A stretch of DNA of 64,000 bases from Pseudonocardia sp. MH-G8 (GCF_002262885.1 NZ_NKYF01000014.1:154389-218388); one strand, 5' to 3'. Counted from the stretch's first letter, positions 17,848 through 26,611 are shown. Numbers and translations: made by a program. Notes: generated from the sequence alone by a model not told the origin.

Positions 17848-17900
17848 GCGACCAACGGCACTCTCGTCTGCTAGGCAGCGACGAGAGTGCCGTTGGTTGC
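17848..17900. repeat. palindromic repeat, NAACGGCACTCTCGT family, copy 2
   Basis: Arms CCAACGGCACTCTCGTC (17852-17868) and its exact complement (17880-17896), extendable to about 21 bp with one mismatch; the loop contains CTAG. It lies between the converging dehydrogenase (+) and AbgT (-) genes, so it may also terminate both. The core is shared with the element at 4266-4316, but the outer base differs on both arms (CGAAC there, CCAAC here), so pairing is kept. Confidence 0.85.
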
Positions 17901-17912
17901 AGGGGGTGTGGC

Positions 17913-19451
17913 TCAGCGCACCGGGGCACCCGGCCCCAGCGGGATGCCCAGGGCCCACCACGCCAGGAACAGCAGGGTCCAGACCGTCGTCATCGCGATG
18001 GCCAGCGGCAGGGTGTAGGACGCGAGGGTGCCGATGCCGGCGTCCTTGCGGTACCGCTGCAGGAAGCCCAGCGCCATGATGAAGTACGGGCTCATCGGCG
18101 TGATCGCGGTGGAGCCGGAGTCGGCGATGCGGAACAAGGCCTGCGTGGTCTCCGGCGGAACGTCCACGAGCATCAGCATCGGCACGATCACCGGCGCCGC
18201 GATCGACCACATCGCCGAGCCGCTGGTCACCATGATGTTCACCAGGGTGAGCAGTACGAGCACCAGCAGGAAGATCACCACGATCGGCGTGCCGGTGGTC
18301 TGCAGCGCCTCGGCCGCGACCACGGCGAGCACGTCGCCGACGTGCGACCAGTCGAAGTAGGCGAGGAACTGGGCGATCGCGAAGAACAGCACCAGCACGG
18401 GCGCCATCTGCTTGAGGCCCTCGACCATCAGCTTCGGCACGTCGGCGGCCGTGGTGATCGTGCCGACGCGGGTGCCGTAGACGATGCCGACCAGGCCGAA
18501 CAGGAGCGCGACGAGCGCGGCCACGCCCTCGAGCAGCGGCGACTCCACGATGCTGCCGCCCTCGCCCCGCAGCGGTGACGACGCCGGCGCCACGACGGCG
18601 ACCAGCACGATCAGCGCCACCAGGAGGGCGAGCCCGGCCAGCCGCACCGCCGAGCGCTCGCGGCTGCTGAGCTGCAGCTGCCCCAGGTCGTCGTCGGGTG
18701 CGTCCGGGTCGGCGTCCAGGTCGGGCCGCTTGCTCAGCACCAGGCGGGTCATCGCGGTGATCACCAGTGCCAGCACCACCGACGAGGCGATGTTGAAGAA
18801 CCAGTTGCTGATCGGTGAGACGTAGGCGCCGGGGTCGATGATCTGGGCGGCCGCGGTCGTGATCCCCGCGAAGATCGCGTCGTTCGGGGTGGGGATCGGG
18901 CTCGCGTCGTAGCCGGACGCGATCGAGGTGTAGGCCACGACGATGCCCAGGATCGGCGAGCGGCCCACGGCGCGGAAGGCGAGCCCGCCCAGCGGCACGA
19001 GGATGATGTACGCCGCCGCGGACGCGACGTGGGCGGCCGTGCCCGCGAAGGCCACGGCGAACACGACCAGCGAGGCGGGTACCCGCGAGACGCTCACCCG
19101 CATCACGGCGGCGAGGAAGCCGGTGCGTTCGGCCACCGCCACGCCCATGATCACCACGACGATCGTGGCCATCGGCGGGAACGACGCGAAGTTGTCGACC
19201 ATCGTGGAGACGGCCATGGCGAGGCCGTCGCCCGACAGCAGGTTCCGCACCGTGACGGTCTCGCCGTCGCTGGGCGAGACGACCGAGACCCCGGCCGTCG
19301 CGAGCGCGGCGCTGACGACCGCGAGGATCCCCGAGAGCACCCAGAACAGCCAGAACGGGTGGGGGAGGGCGTTGCCGACGCGCTCCACGACGGCCATCGC
19401 CCGGACGATGCGCGGCAGGTCCTGCCGCTCCGGCGTGCTCGTGGTCGTCAT
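17913..19451 (-). CDS. AbgT family transporter
   Basis: 512 aa with about twelve membrane segments. Characteristic AbgT features: an N-terminal MAVVERVGNALPHPFWLFWV start, a conserved asparagine/serine-rich hairpin (YDASPIPTPNDAIFAGITTA), and late FRIADSGSTAITPMSPYFIM and NIMVTSGSAMWSIAAPV motifs. The family exports or imports aromatic amino-acid conjugates (p-aminobenzoyl-glutamate) and some members export sulfonamides. The gene overlaps the secreted esterase upstream by ATGA, so uptake of an esterase product is a reasonable inference. Confidence 0.92.
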   Translation of the reverse strand: MTTTSTPERQDLPRIVRAMAVVERVGNALPHPFWLFWVLSGILAVVSAALATAGVSVVSPSDGETVTVRNLLSGDGLAMAVSTMVDNFASFPPMATIVVVIMGVAVAERTGFLAAVMRVSVSRVPASLVVFAVAFAGTAAHVASAAAYIILVPLGGLAFRAVGRSPILGIVVAYTSIASGYDASPIPTPNDAIFAGITTAAAQIIDPGAYVSPISNWFFNIASSVVLALVITAMTRLVLSKRPDLDADPDAPDDDLGQLQLSSRERSAVRLAGLALLVALIVLVAVVAPASSPLRGEGGSIVESPLLEGVAALVALLFGLVGIVYGTRVGTITTAADVPKLMVEGLKQMAPVLVLFFAIAQFLAYFDWSHVGDVLAVVAAEALQTTGTPIVVIFLLVLVLLTLVNIMVTSGSAMWSIAAPVIVPMLMLVDVPPETTQALFRIADSGSTAITPMSPYFIMALGFLQRYRKDAGIGTLASYTLPLAIAMTTVWTLLFLAWWALGIPLGPGAPVR

Positions 19452-20410
19452 GACGCCTCCTTCACGGGCAACCGGTGGTGGCGCAGGAACTCCCACGCCA
19501 CCTCGTGCGCCTCGATCGTCTGGGTCGTGTGGCCGCCGCCGGAGTAGCTGTCGGAGCCGGGCCAGGTGTGCCCGCCGCCCTCGACGGCGACGTGCCGGAC
19601 CTGTGCCCCGCCCTCGCAGCCGGTCCAGCGGCTGACGGTGACGTCCGCGCCCACCGTCTCGTGCTGCGGACCGGCGTGGCAGCCGTCGCGCTGCGCCCAG
19701 GCCGCGGCCCAGTCGGCGATGGCGGGCAGCCCCCGTTCGGTGTCGCCGGTGTAGGGGATCGTGGCATCGCCGGTCCCGTGGAACTCGATGACCGGCACGG
19801 CGCGTGCGGGCTCGCAGGGCGGCTCGCCGGTGCCGTAGAAGGCCCCGGCGACGGGCGCGATCGCGGTGATCCGCTCCGAGGCGCGGCAGGCGAGGATGCC
19901 GGTGAAGCCGGCCCCGTTCGACTTGCCGGTGGCGTAGACCCGGCGCTCGTCCACGCAGAGGCCGGACTCCAGCCGGTCGAGCAGGTCGGAGGTGAAGGCC
20001 AGGTCGTCCACGCCGGGCGCGGAGTAGGGCGCGCCCTGCCAGGCCTGGCGCTCGCCGTCGCCCTGCCCGACCACGCCGTTCGGGTACGCGACGATCGCGG
20101 GCAGTGTGGAGAGCTTCGAGAACTCCTCGGTGCGCGCGCCGGAGTTGCCGCGGCCGTGGAACACCAGCACCACCGGCCAGGCCCGGGCGGGGTCGTAGCC
20201 GGGTGGGAGGTGTAGCTGGTAGGTGCGGTCGCGGTCGCCGCTGCGGACGGTCTGCAGCACGCTGGTGCCCGGGTCCTGGGGCGCCGCCTGCCCGCAGCCT
20301 GCGGAGCGGCGCTCGGGTTGGGCGAGGGCGGGCGGCGCCGCGCACACCGTCGCGACCAGTGCGATCGCGGCGGTGGCGGCGATGCGCCCCCACCTGCGGG
20401 TGGTGGTCAT
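19448..20410 (-). CDS. secreted esterase, LpqC/PHB depolymerase-like
   Basis: 320 aa. Sec signal peptide: basic MTTTRRWGR, hydrophobic core IAATAAIALVATVCAA, cleavage near ALAQ. The mature alpha/beta hydrolase has the oxyanion region VVLVFHGRGNSG, nucleophile serine in YATGKSNGAGF, an acid in EFHGTGDATIPY and the histidine in EGGGHTWPG. This is the polyhydroxybutyrate depolymerase/feruloyl-esterase family (mycobacterial LpqC). It hydrolyses an extracellular ester; coupling to AbgT (4-bp overlap) suggests an aromatic ester whose product is imported (inference). Confidence 0.88.
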   Translation of the reverse strand: MTTTRRWGRIAATAAIALVATVCAAPPALAQPERRSAGCGQAAPQDPGTSVLQTVRSGDRDRTYQLHLPPGYDPARAWPVVLVFHGRGNSGARTEEFSKLSTLPAIVAYPNGVVGQGDGERQAWQGAPYSAPGVDDLAFTSDLLDRLESGLCVDERRVYATGKSNGAGFTGILACRASERITAIAPVAGAFYGTGEPPCEPARAVPVIEFHGTGDATIPYTGDTERGLPAIADWAAAWAQRDGCHAGPQHETVGADVTVSRWTGCEGGAQVRHVAVEGGGHTWPGSDSYSGGGHTTQTIEAHEVAWEFLRHHRLPVKEAS

Positions 20411-20521
20411 GGTGTCCCTTCGGTCGGCGTCCTCGACGGCCGGCGGAGCGCTGCATCAGGGCGCGGGGGATCGACGGCGGAACCGGTGGGGTGCCGTCGG
20501 GATGCGGTGTTCAGGTGTCGA

Positions 20522-21286
20522 TCAGGCCTTCAGCCACTCCGTGACGAAGTCGGTGATGCGCGCGACGATCGCGTCGACGAGCGCGGCGCCGTCCTCGGGC
20601 GTGGCCCGGCGGGGGTCGCCGAGCACGCCGTTGGCCGAAAGGCGGTCGTAGCGGGCGGTGAGGCGCGGCCCGCCCGCCCGGCGCGTCACGGCACCGAGCG
20701 CGTCGAGCTCGGCGAGCCGCGTGGTGCCGGGCTCGAGGTCCCCGCGCCGCACCAGGTGCGGGGCGATCTCGAGCATCTGCGCGGTCTCGGCCTCGCCGCT
20801 GTGCCCGTGCACCTCGCTGACGTCCATGCCTGCGACGACGTCGGCCGCGAGCGTGGTGAGCGGGGTCCAGGCGAACTGCAGGTCCGGGTGCGTGGTGAGC
20901 AGGTCCTGCGCGACGGTCCCGAGGGTGGCGTTGTTGCCGCCGTGCCCGGTGATCACCAGGACCTTCCGCCAGCCGTGCCGGTACAGCGCGTCGGTGTACT
21001 CGCGCAGCACCGCGGCCAGCGTCGTGGTGGTGAGCGTGACCGTCCCGGCGAAGGCCATGTGGTGCGGCGAGACGCCGACGGGCACGGACGGCCCGATCAC
21101 CGCGCTCCCGTCGAGCTGCGCGGCCACGCGCTCGGCGACGTGTTCGGCCCGGACGAGGTCGGTGGCCAGCGGCAGGCCCGGCCCGTGCTGCTCGAAGGCG
21201 CCCGCGGGCAGCAGCACCACGGGGCTCGCGAGCACGGCGCCGGCCGCCTCGGTGGTGGTCATCTCGCCCAGTCGGTGCGCGTTCAC
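20522..21286 (-). CDS. creatininase family protein
   Basis: 254 aa. Creatinine amidohydrolase fold with the metal ligands in order: GAFEQHGPGLPLATD (Glu, His, Asp), VITGHGGNNATLG (His region) and VHGHSGEAETAQML (His, Glu). The family includes creatininase, MftE-type peptidases and deformylating amidohydrolases, so the substrate is open. The GTG start overlaps the stop of the upstream GntR gene (GTGA), implying that the regulator controls it. Confidence 0.88.
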   Translation of the reverse strand: MNAHRLGEMTTTEAAGAVLASPVVLLPAGAFEQHGPGLPLATDLVRAEHVAERVAAQLDGSAVIGPSVPVGVSPHHMAFAGTVTLTTTTLAAVLREYTDALYRHGWRKVLVITGHGGNNATLGTVAQDLLTTHPDLQFAWTPLTTLAADVVAGMDVSEVHGHSGEAETAQMLEIAPHLVRRGDLEPGTTRLAELDALGAVTRRAGGPRLTARYDRLSANGVLGDPRRATPEDGAALVDAIVARITDFVTEWLKA

Positions 21287-21945
21287 GTCCGCACCGCCTC
21301 GCGGATCGACGCCAGGTGCTCCGCGGTCAGGCGGTGCGCGAGGTCGGCGTCGCCGCCGCGCACGGCGTCGAGGATGCGGACGTGCTCGGCGTGGTCGCGC
21401 TCGCGGTCGTCGTAGCGGTGGCGGATCTCGATCTGCTCCCGCACGCGCACGTGCAGCAGGGCCTCGACGGTCTCGCGCAGCAGCGCGTTGCCGGTGGTGG
21501 CGGCCAGCGCGGCGTGGAAGTGCACCGCGGGACGCAGGTCGCCCCGCGGCGGGTGCAGGGCGTTGGTGACGCTGTCCTCGAGCTGCGCCAGCCCGCCGGC
21601 GTCCCGGGTGCGGGCGGCGGTGGCGGCGATCGAGGGCTCCAGGACGAGCCGGGCCTCGACCAGCTCGAGCACGGCGTCGGGGGAGGTGCCCGGGCGGTGC
21701 GGGTTGGCGAGCAGCCGCCGGTCGACCCCGGGGCCGACATAGGTGCCCGAGCCGTGCCGGAACTCGACGGCGCCCGTGGCCTCCAGCCGGCGCAGGGCCT
21801 CGCGCACGGTCGGGGTCGTGACCTCGAAGCGCCGGGCCAGGTCGCGCGAGGACGCGAGCACGTCTCCCGGCGCCAGCCGCTCGCTCCGGATGATCTCCAC
21901 GATCTGGTCCGCCAATCGCTCGGAGAGCGTCTCACCTCGGGTCAC
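21283..21945 (-). CDS. GntR-family regulator, FCD subfamily
   Basis: 220 aa from the GTG at 21945; a TTG one codon earlier is also possible. Winged helix (LADQIVEIIRSERLAPGDVL, FEVTTPTVREALRRLE, FRHGSGTYVG) followed by the FCD domain (LELVEARLVLEPSIAATAAR, HFHAALAATTGN, HAEHVRILDAVRGGD). The operator-like inverted repeat AAGTGACTAAATCACTT overlaps its own start region, pointing to autorepression. Translationally coupled to the creatininase gene. Confidence 0.9.
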   Translation of the reverse strand: MTRGETLSERLADQIVEIIRSERLAPGDVLASSRDLARRFEVTTPTVREALRRLEATGAVEFRHGSGTYVGPGVDRRLLANPHRPGTSPDAVLELVEARLVLEPSIAATAARTRDAGGLAQLEDSVTNALHPPRGDLRPAVHFHAALAATTGNALLRETVEALLHVRVREQIEIRHRYDDRERDHAEHVRILDAVRGGDADLAHRLTAEHLASIREAVRT

Positions 21946-21946
21946 C

Positions 21947-21963
21947 AAGTGACTAAATCACTT
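21947..21963. promoter_or_regulatory. GntR operator candidate at own promoter
   Basis: AAGTGA and TCACTT half-sites separated by CTAAA form a 17-bp inverted repeat immediately upstream of the regulator start. The position would block its own transcription or initiation. Confidence 0.65.
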
Positions 21964-21996
21964 AGCGACCGGGACGGTCAACCCCGGACCGGCCCG

Positions 21997-22020
21997 GCCG
22001 ACGAGAGTGCCGTTCGTCGC
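21997..22020. repeat. single arm of the AACGGCACTCTCGT palindrome family
   Basis: GACGAGAGTGCCGTTCGTCG is one arm of the palindromes at 4266 and 17848, with no matching partner nearby. It lies in the divergent intergenic space between the GntR gene and the redox-signalling operon, and looks like a decayed or half element. Confidence 0.6.
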
Positions 22021-22112
22021 GAGGGGCTGCTCACCCCCTCGCCCGCGGCGCTAGGTTCGGGCGTGGAGCCCGCCCCCACCTGGGCGGGACCGCGCGTCCC
22101 GCAGGAGCCTGC

Positions 22113-23786
22113 ATGACCACGACCGAGCCCCGCTCGACCAAGCCCGTCCTGATGACCGTGGACGACGACCCGGGCGTGAGCCGTTCCGTCGCCCGCGACC
22201 TGCGCCGCCGCTACGGCGCCGACCACCGGATCGTCCGCGCGGAGTCGGGCCGCGACGCGCTCGACGCGCTGCGCGAGCTCACCCTGCGCGGCGAGCCCGT
22301 GGCCGCGATCCTGGCCGACTACCGGATGCCGGAGATGAACGGCATCGAGTTCCTCGAGCAGGCCATGGACATCGCGCCGCACGCGCGCCGGGCGCTGCTC
22401 ACCGCCTACGCCGACACCGACGCGGCCATCCAGGCGATCAACGTGGTCGACGTCGACCACTACCTGCTCAAGCCGTGGGACCCGCCGGAGGAGAAGCTCT
22501 ACCCGGTCGTCGACGCGCTCGTGGAGACCTGGCGCGCGGTGGGGGTGCGGCCGGTCGACGAGATCCGCGTCGTCGGCCACCGCTGGTCGGCCGAGTGCTT
22601 CGCCGCGCGCGACTTCCTCGCCCGCAACGCGGTGCCCTACCGCTACTACTCCGTGGACGAGCCCGAGGGCGCGCGGCTGCTGGAGGCCGCGGGCGCCTCG
22701 CCGGACGACGTGCCGGTGCTGATCACCACCGACGGCACCGCGCTGCGTGCGCCCACGGACGCCGAGATCGCGGCCGCCGTCGGGCTCACCACCGACCCGG
22801 CCACCGACTTCTACGATCTGGTCGTGATCGGCGGCGGCCCCGCAGGCCTGGGCTCGGCCGTCTACGGCGCGTCCGAGGGCCTGCGCACCGTGCTCGTCGA
22901 GCGCCAGGCCACCGGCGGACAGGCGGGGCAGAGCTCGCGCATCGAGAACTACCTCGGCTTCCCGGACGGTGTCTCGGGTGCGCAGCTCACCGACCGCGCC
23001 CGGCGCCAGGCCGCGAAGTTCGGCGCCGAGGTGCTCACCGCGCGCGACGTCGTCGGGCTGGAGGCCCGCGGCTCCGCACGGGTGGTGAAGTTCGGCGACG
23101 GCAGCGAGATCTCCGCGCACTCCGTGGTGCTGGCCACCGGGGTGTCCTACCGCAGCCTCGACGCGCCGGGCGTCGCCGACCTGACCGGACGCGGGGTCTT
23201 CTACGGCTCGGCGGCCACCGAGGCCCCGGCCTGCCGGGGCGAGGACGTCTACATCGTCGGGGGCGCCAACTCGGCCGGCCAGGCGGCGGTGTTCTTCGCC
23301 AAGCACGCCGCCACCGTCACGCTGGTGGTGCGCGGGCCCAGCCTGGAGGCGTCGATGTCCAGCTACCTGATCAAGCAGATCGAGGCGATCGACAACATCA
23401 CCGTCCGCACGGGGTGCCAGGTGGTGGAGGCGTCGGGCGACGGGCACCTGCAGTCGGTCAGCCTCTGCGAGGGCGACGTCACCGAGTCGGTGAAGGCGGG
23501 CTCGATGTTCGTGTTCATCGGCGCTGCCCCGCGCACCGAGTGGCTCGACGGGTTCGTCCGGCGCGACGCGCGCGGCTTCATCCCCACCGGCCCCGACCTC
23601 GTCGTCGACGGGCAGCGACCACCGGGCTGGACGCTCGACCGCGACCCCTACCACCTGGAGGCCAGCGTGCCCGGCGTCTTCGTGGCAGGGGACGTGCGGG
23701 CCGACTCGGTGAAGCGGGTCGCCTCCGCCGTCGGGGAGGGCGCCATGGCGGTGACGCTCGTGCACCGTTACCTGGCGGAGCAATGA
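22113..23786 (+). CDS. fused response regulator / thioredoxin-reductase-like flavoprotein
   Basis: 557 aa. Residues 10-130 are a CheY-like receiver (VDDDP acidic pair, phospho-acceptor in ILADYRMP, LLTAYAD threonine, LLKPW lysine). Residues about 145-225 form a glutaredoxin-like segment without a CxxC. From about 235 comes a TrxR-like FAD/NAD module (VVIGGGPAGLGSAVYGASEG, GGQAGQSSRIENYLGFP, YIVGGANSAGQAAVFFAKHA, FVAGDVRAD). The usual CATC active site is replaced by AATEAPAC, so it cannot be a normal disulfide reductase. It is translationally coupled to a sensor kinase, suggesting redox signalling. Domain calls are secure; function is inference. Confidence 0.92.
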   Translation: MTTTEPRSTKPVLMTVDDDPGVSRSVARDLRRRYGADHRIVRAESGRDALDALRELTLRGEPVAAILADYRMPEMNGIEFLEQAMDIAPHARRALLTAYADTDAAIQAINVVDVDHYLLKPWDPPEEKLYPVVDALVETWRAVGVRPVDEIRVVGHRWSAECFAARDFLARNAVPYRYYSVDEPEGARLLEAAGASPDDVPVLITTDGTALRAPTDAEIAAAVGLTTDPATDFYDLVVIGGGPAGLGSAVYGASEGLRTVLVERQATGGQAGQSSRIENYLGFPDGVSGAQLTDRARRQAAKFGAEVLTARDVVGLEARGSARVVKFGDGSEISAHSVVLATGVSYRSLDAPGVADLTGRGVFYGSAATEAPACRGEDVYIVGGANSAGQAAVFFAKHAATVTLVVRGPSLEASMSSYLIKQIEAIDNITVRTGCQVVEASGDGHLQSVSLCEGDVTESVKAGSMFVFIGAAPRTEWLDGFVRRDARGFIPTGPDLVVDGQRPPGWTLDRDPYHLEASVPGVFVAGDVRADSVKRVASAVGEGAMAVTLVHRYLAEQ

Positions 23787-25225
23787 GCGCGGCGGAGGCG
23801 GCGCGCCTCGCCCCCGACGAGCTGCGCACGCTGTTCCTGTTCGCCGACCTCACCGACGAGCAGGTCAGCTGGATCGTCGAGAACTCCGACGTCGTCGCGA
23901 TGCCCGCCGGCCAGGACATCGTCACCGAGGGCGAGCCGTCGCGCTGCTTCTACGTGCTGCTGTCGGGCACGATCGCGATGAGCAGGATGGTGGGCGGCGA
24001 CCCGGTGGAGACCACCCGCACCGACCAGCGGGGTGTGTACTTCGGCGCCACCCAGTTCTACCTCGACGACGAGTCGGCGCAGCTCTACGGGGCGTCCGTC
24101 CGGGCGATCACCGACTGCCGCGTGCTCGCCCTCCCGGCCGCCGAGTTCGCGCGCGCGTTCGCCCAGTGGTTCCCGATGGCGGTACACCTGCTCGAAGGCA
24201 TGATGCTGGGGATGCGCCGCAGCAACTCGCAGGTGGCGGAGCGGGAGCGGCTGCTCGCGCTGGGCAAGCTCTCCGCGGGCCTGACGCACGAGCTGAACAA
24301 CCCCGCCGCCGCGGCGGGCCGGGCCGCGGACACCCTGCGCGACAAGGTCGCCGGGATGCGCGCGAAGCTCGCCATGATCGCCGACGGGAAGATCGCCGGA
24401 GCGCAGCTGAAGAAGCTGGTGATGGCGCAGGACGAGTTCGTCAAGAAGGTCCGCCACGCGCCCGCGCTCTCCCCGCTCGAGGCCACCGACCGCGAGGACG
24501 AGCTGTCCGACTGGCTCGACGGCCGCGGCATCGAGGGCAGCTGGGACCTGGCCCCGGTGTTCGTCGCCGGTGGGCTCGGGGTGGAGGACCTGGATGCGGT
24601 CGACGCCGCGGCCAACGGGACCACGCTCGAGGGCGCGATCCGCTGGCTGGCCTACACGGTGGAGACCGAGAGCCTGCTGCGCGAGATCCTCGATGCCACG
24701 ACCCGGATCTCCGACCTGGTGCTCGCGGCCAAGCAGTACTCGCAGATGGACCGCGCCCCGCACCGCTTCATCGACGTGCACGAGGGCCTCGACGCCACCC
24801 TCGTCATGTTCGGGCGCAAGCTGGGGGAGGAGGCGGGCATCGGCATCGTCAAGGAGTACGACCGGACGCTGCCGCTGATCCCCGCCTACTCCGCCGAGCT
24901 CAACCAGGTCTGGACCAACCTCATCGACAACGCGCTCGACGCGATGGACGGTTCCGGCACGCTGACCGTGCGCACCAGCCGCGCCGAGGACTGCGTGGTC
25001 GTGGAGATCGGCGACACCGGCTCCGGCATCGCGCCCGAGGTCCGGCAGCGGATCTTCGAGCCGTTCTTCACCACCAAGCCGGTCGGGCGCGGCACCGGCC
25101 TCGGGCTCGACGTCAGCTACCGGGTCGTCGTCACCCGCCACCGGGGCGACCTCTCGGTCACCTCCGAACCCGGCGACACCCGCTTCCGGGTGCGCCTGCC
25201 GATCACCGAGGAGCCCGGCGCATGA
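23783..25225 (+). CDS. cyclic-nucleotide-binding-domain histidine kinase
   Basis: 480 aa. Residues about 20-135 are a cNMP-binding/CRP-like sensor (MPAGQDIVTEGEPSRCFYVL). After a linker comes the dimerisation H-box LSAGLTHELNNPAAAAGRAA and a C-terminal HATPase (NQVWTNLIDNALDAMDGSGT N-box, GDTGSGI and GRGTGLGLDVS G-boxes). No membrane segments, so it is a soluble kinase. Its ATG overlaps the stop of the receiver/flavoprotein gene by 4 bp; the receiver there is the obvious phosphorylation partner. An OsmC gene overlaps its own stop, completing a three-gene redox-stress operon. Confidence 0.93.
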   Translation: MSAAEAARLAPDELRTLFLFADLTDEQVSWIVENSDVVAMPAGQDIVTEGEPSRCFYVLLSGTIAMSRMVGGDPVETTRTDQRGVYFGATQFYLDDESAQLYGASVRAITDCRVLALPAAEFARAFAQWFPMAVHLLEGMMLGMRRSNSQVAERERLLALGKLSAGLTHELNNPAAAAGRAADTLRDKVAGMRAKLAMIADGKIAGAQLKKLVMAQDEFVKKVRHAPALSPLEATDREDELSDWLDGRGIEGSWDLAPVFVAGGLGVEDLDAVDAAANGTTLEGAIRWLAYTVETESLLREILDATTRISDLVLAAKQYSQMDRAPHRFIDVHEGLDATLVMFGRKLGEEAGIGIVKEYDRTLPLIPAYSAELNQVWTNLIDNALDAMDGSGTLTVRTSRAEDCVVVEIGDTGSGIAPEVRQRIFEPFFTTKPVGRGTGLGLDVSYRVVVTRHRGDLSVTSEPGDTRFRVRLPITEEPGA

Positions 25226-25638
25226 CGATGCAGATGCCGATGGCCTCGGCCGACGCGCGGCTGGCCACGGGCGCGGGCCGCGCCGTCGACGTCCGGCTGG
25301 GCCCGCACGCCGTCACGGTCGACCACGCCGAGAACGGCGACGGCGCCGGGCCCAGCCCGCTCGAGCTCATGACCGGCGCGCTCGCGGCGTGCAGCGCGAT
25401 GTCGGCGCGCAGCCACCTGGAGCGCGACGGCGAGCCGGGCGACATCGAGGTCACGGTCACCCTCGACGCGGGCCCGCCCACCCTGCTGTACCGGCGGGTG
25501 CTGCTCGCGTTCCGGCCCGACCCCGCCGATGCGCACCGCCTCGCCGAGGCGCTGGAGCGCACCGAGGTGACGATGATGCTGCGGCCCGCCTTCGCGATCC
25601 GCACGCAGATCGAGCACGCCGGGGAACCGCTGATCTGA
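25222..25638 (+). CDS. OsmC family protein
   Basis: 138 aa. OsmC/Ohr fold: the first redox cysteine is in MTGALAACSAMSARSHLERD and a glutamate-rich dimer segment follows. The second conserved cysteine expected near residue 120 is absent; the region reads MLRPAFAIRTQIEHAG. It belongs to the broader OsmC-like set of thiol peroxidase relatives, acting in the cytoplasm on organic hydroperoxides. The ATG overlaps the kinase stop (ATGA), placing a redox effector under the same transcript as the redox sensor pair. Confidence 0.85.
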   Translation: MTMQMPMASADARLATGAGRAVDVRLGPHAVTVDHAENGDGAGPSPLELMTGALAACSAMSARSHLERDGEPGDIEVTVTLDAGPPTLLYRRVLLAFRPDPADAHRLAEALERTEVTMMLRPAFAIRTQIEHAGEPLI

Positions 25639-25716
25639 TGATCTGAGCTCCGTGGGTCTATCGCGGTGCCGGCCGAAGGGCCTAACGTGCTCCCCTCGTC
25701 GGCGCGGGGGGACCGC

Positions 25717-26529
25717 ATGGGACAACGGGAGTACCTGGCGACGGACCGGCAGGTCGAGGAGGACCGCCTGCGTGCGCAGGCGAGACTGATCGACCCACTC
25801 ACCCGGCGGGTCCTCGCTTCGGCAGGGCTGTCCCGCGGGATGCGGGTCCTCGACCTCGGCAGCGGCGCCGGCAACGTGGCACGCCTCGCCGTTGAGATCG
25901 TCGGGCCGGACGGCGGCGTCGTGGGCGTCGAGCGGGACCCGGACGCGGTGCGGAGCGCGGCGCGGTCGGCGCAGGACGCCGGCTTGAGCAACGTGGAGTT
26001 CCGCCAGGGTGACGTCGAGACGCTCGCCGGAGTCGACGGCCGGTTCGACGCGGTCGTCGGACGGCTGGTGCTGATGTACCTGGGCGACCCGGCCGCCACG
26101 TTGCGGCGGGCTGCGTCACTCCTGCATCCCGGCGGCCTGGTCTGCATGCACGAAGCCGACTTCGGCTACCTGTGGTCGAGCGCCGACACGCCGACCTGGC
26201 AGCAGCTCAAGTCCTGGATCGTGGAGGCGTTGGCGAGGATCGACGCGAACCCGCGGATGGGTCCGTCGCTGTTCGCGACGTTCCGCGCCGCCGGGCTGCG
26301 GGACCCGGAGATGGCCATGGAAGCGGCGGTGGGCGGTGGCGACCGCGCGTACGCGGCCGGGTGGGCGAACGTCGCTCGGAGCGCCATGCCGCTCATGGAG
26401 CGCTTCGGCATCGCCACCGCGGACGAGGTGCAGCTCGACACGCTCACCGATCGCCTGCTCGCCGAGGTCCACGCGGAACAGGGGGTCGTGATCGGGCCGT
26501 GTCTGTACGGGGCTTGGACCACGGTGTGA
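25717..26529 (+). CDS. class I SAM-dependent methyltransferase
   Basis: 270 aa from MGQREYLATDRQVEEDRLRA; a GTG at 25666 is a weaker alternative. SAM-binding motif I is VLDLGSGAGNVARLA, motif II begins VVGVERDPDAV, and motif post-II reads FRQGDVETLAG. The C-terminal third is a lid without features that reveal the acceptor. Small-molecule methylation, as in the UbiE/Coq5-like group, is likely. It stands alone with a short intergenic gap on each side. Confidence 0.87.
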   Translation: MGQREYLATDRQVEEDRLRAQARLIDPLTRRVLASAGLSRGMRVLDLGSGAGNVARLAVEIVGPDGGVVGVERDPDAVRSAARSAQDAGLSNVEFRQGDVETLAGVDGRFDAVVGRLVLMYLGDPAATLRRAASLLHPGGLVCMHEADFGYLWSSADTPTWQQLKSWIVEALARIDANPRMGPSLFATFRAAGLRDPEMAMEAAVGGGDRAYAAGWANVARSAMPLMERFGIATADEVQLDTLTDRLLAEVHAEQGVVIGPCLYGAWTTV

Positions 26530-26545
26530 CGAGCCGGGCGCATCG

Positions 26546-26588
26546 GTGATGTGAATTCGGGGATGCGAGATCGGGGATGTGAATTCGG
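26546..26588. repeat. direct repeat GATGTGAATTCGG before the BtrH-like gene
   Basis: GATGTGAATTCGG occurs at about 26548 and 26576 with a related GATGCGAGATCGG between them, just upstream of the start at 26612. It may be a regulatory repeat; no regulator is identifiable. Confidence 0.4.
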
Positions 26589-26611
26589 CGGCAAAATGCC
26601 AGGATCGGGTC

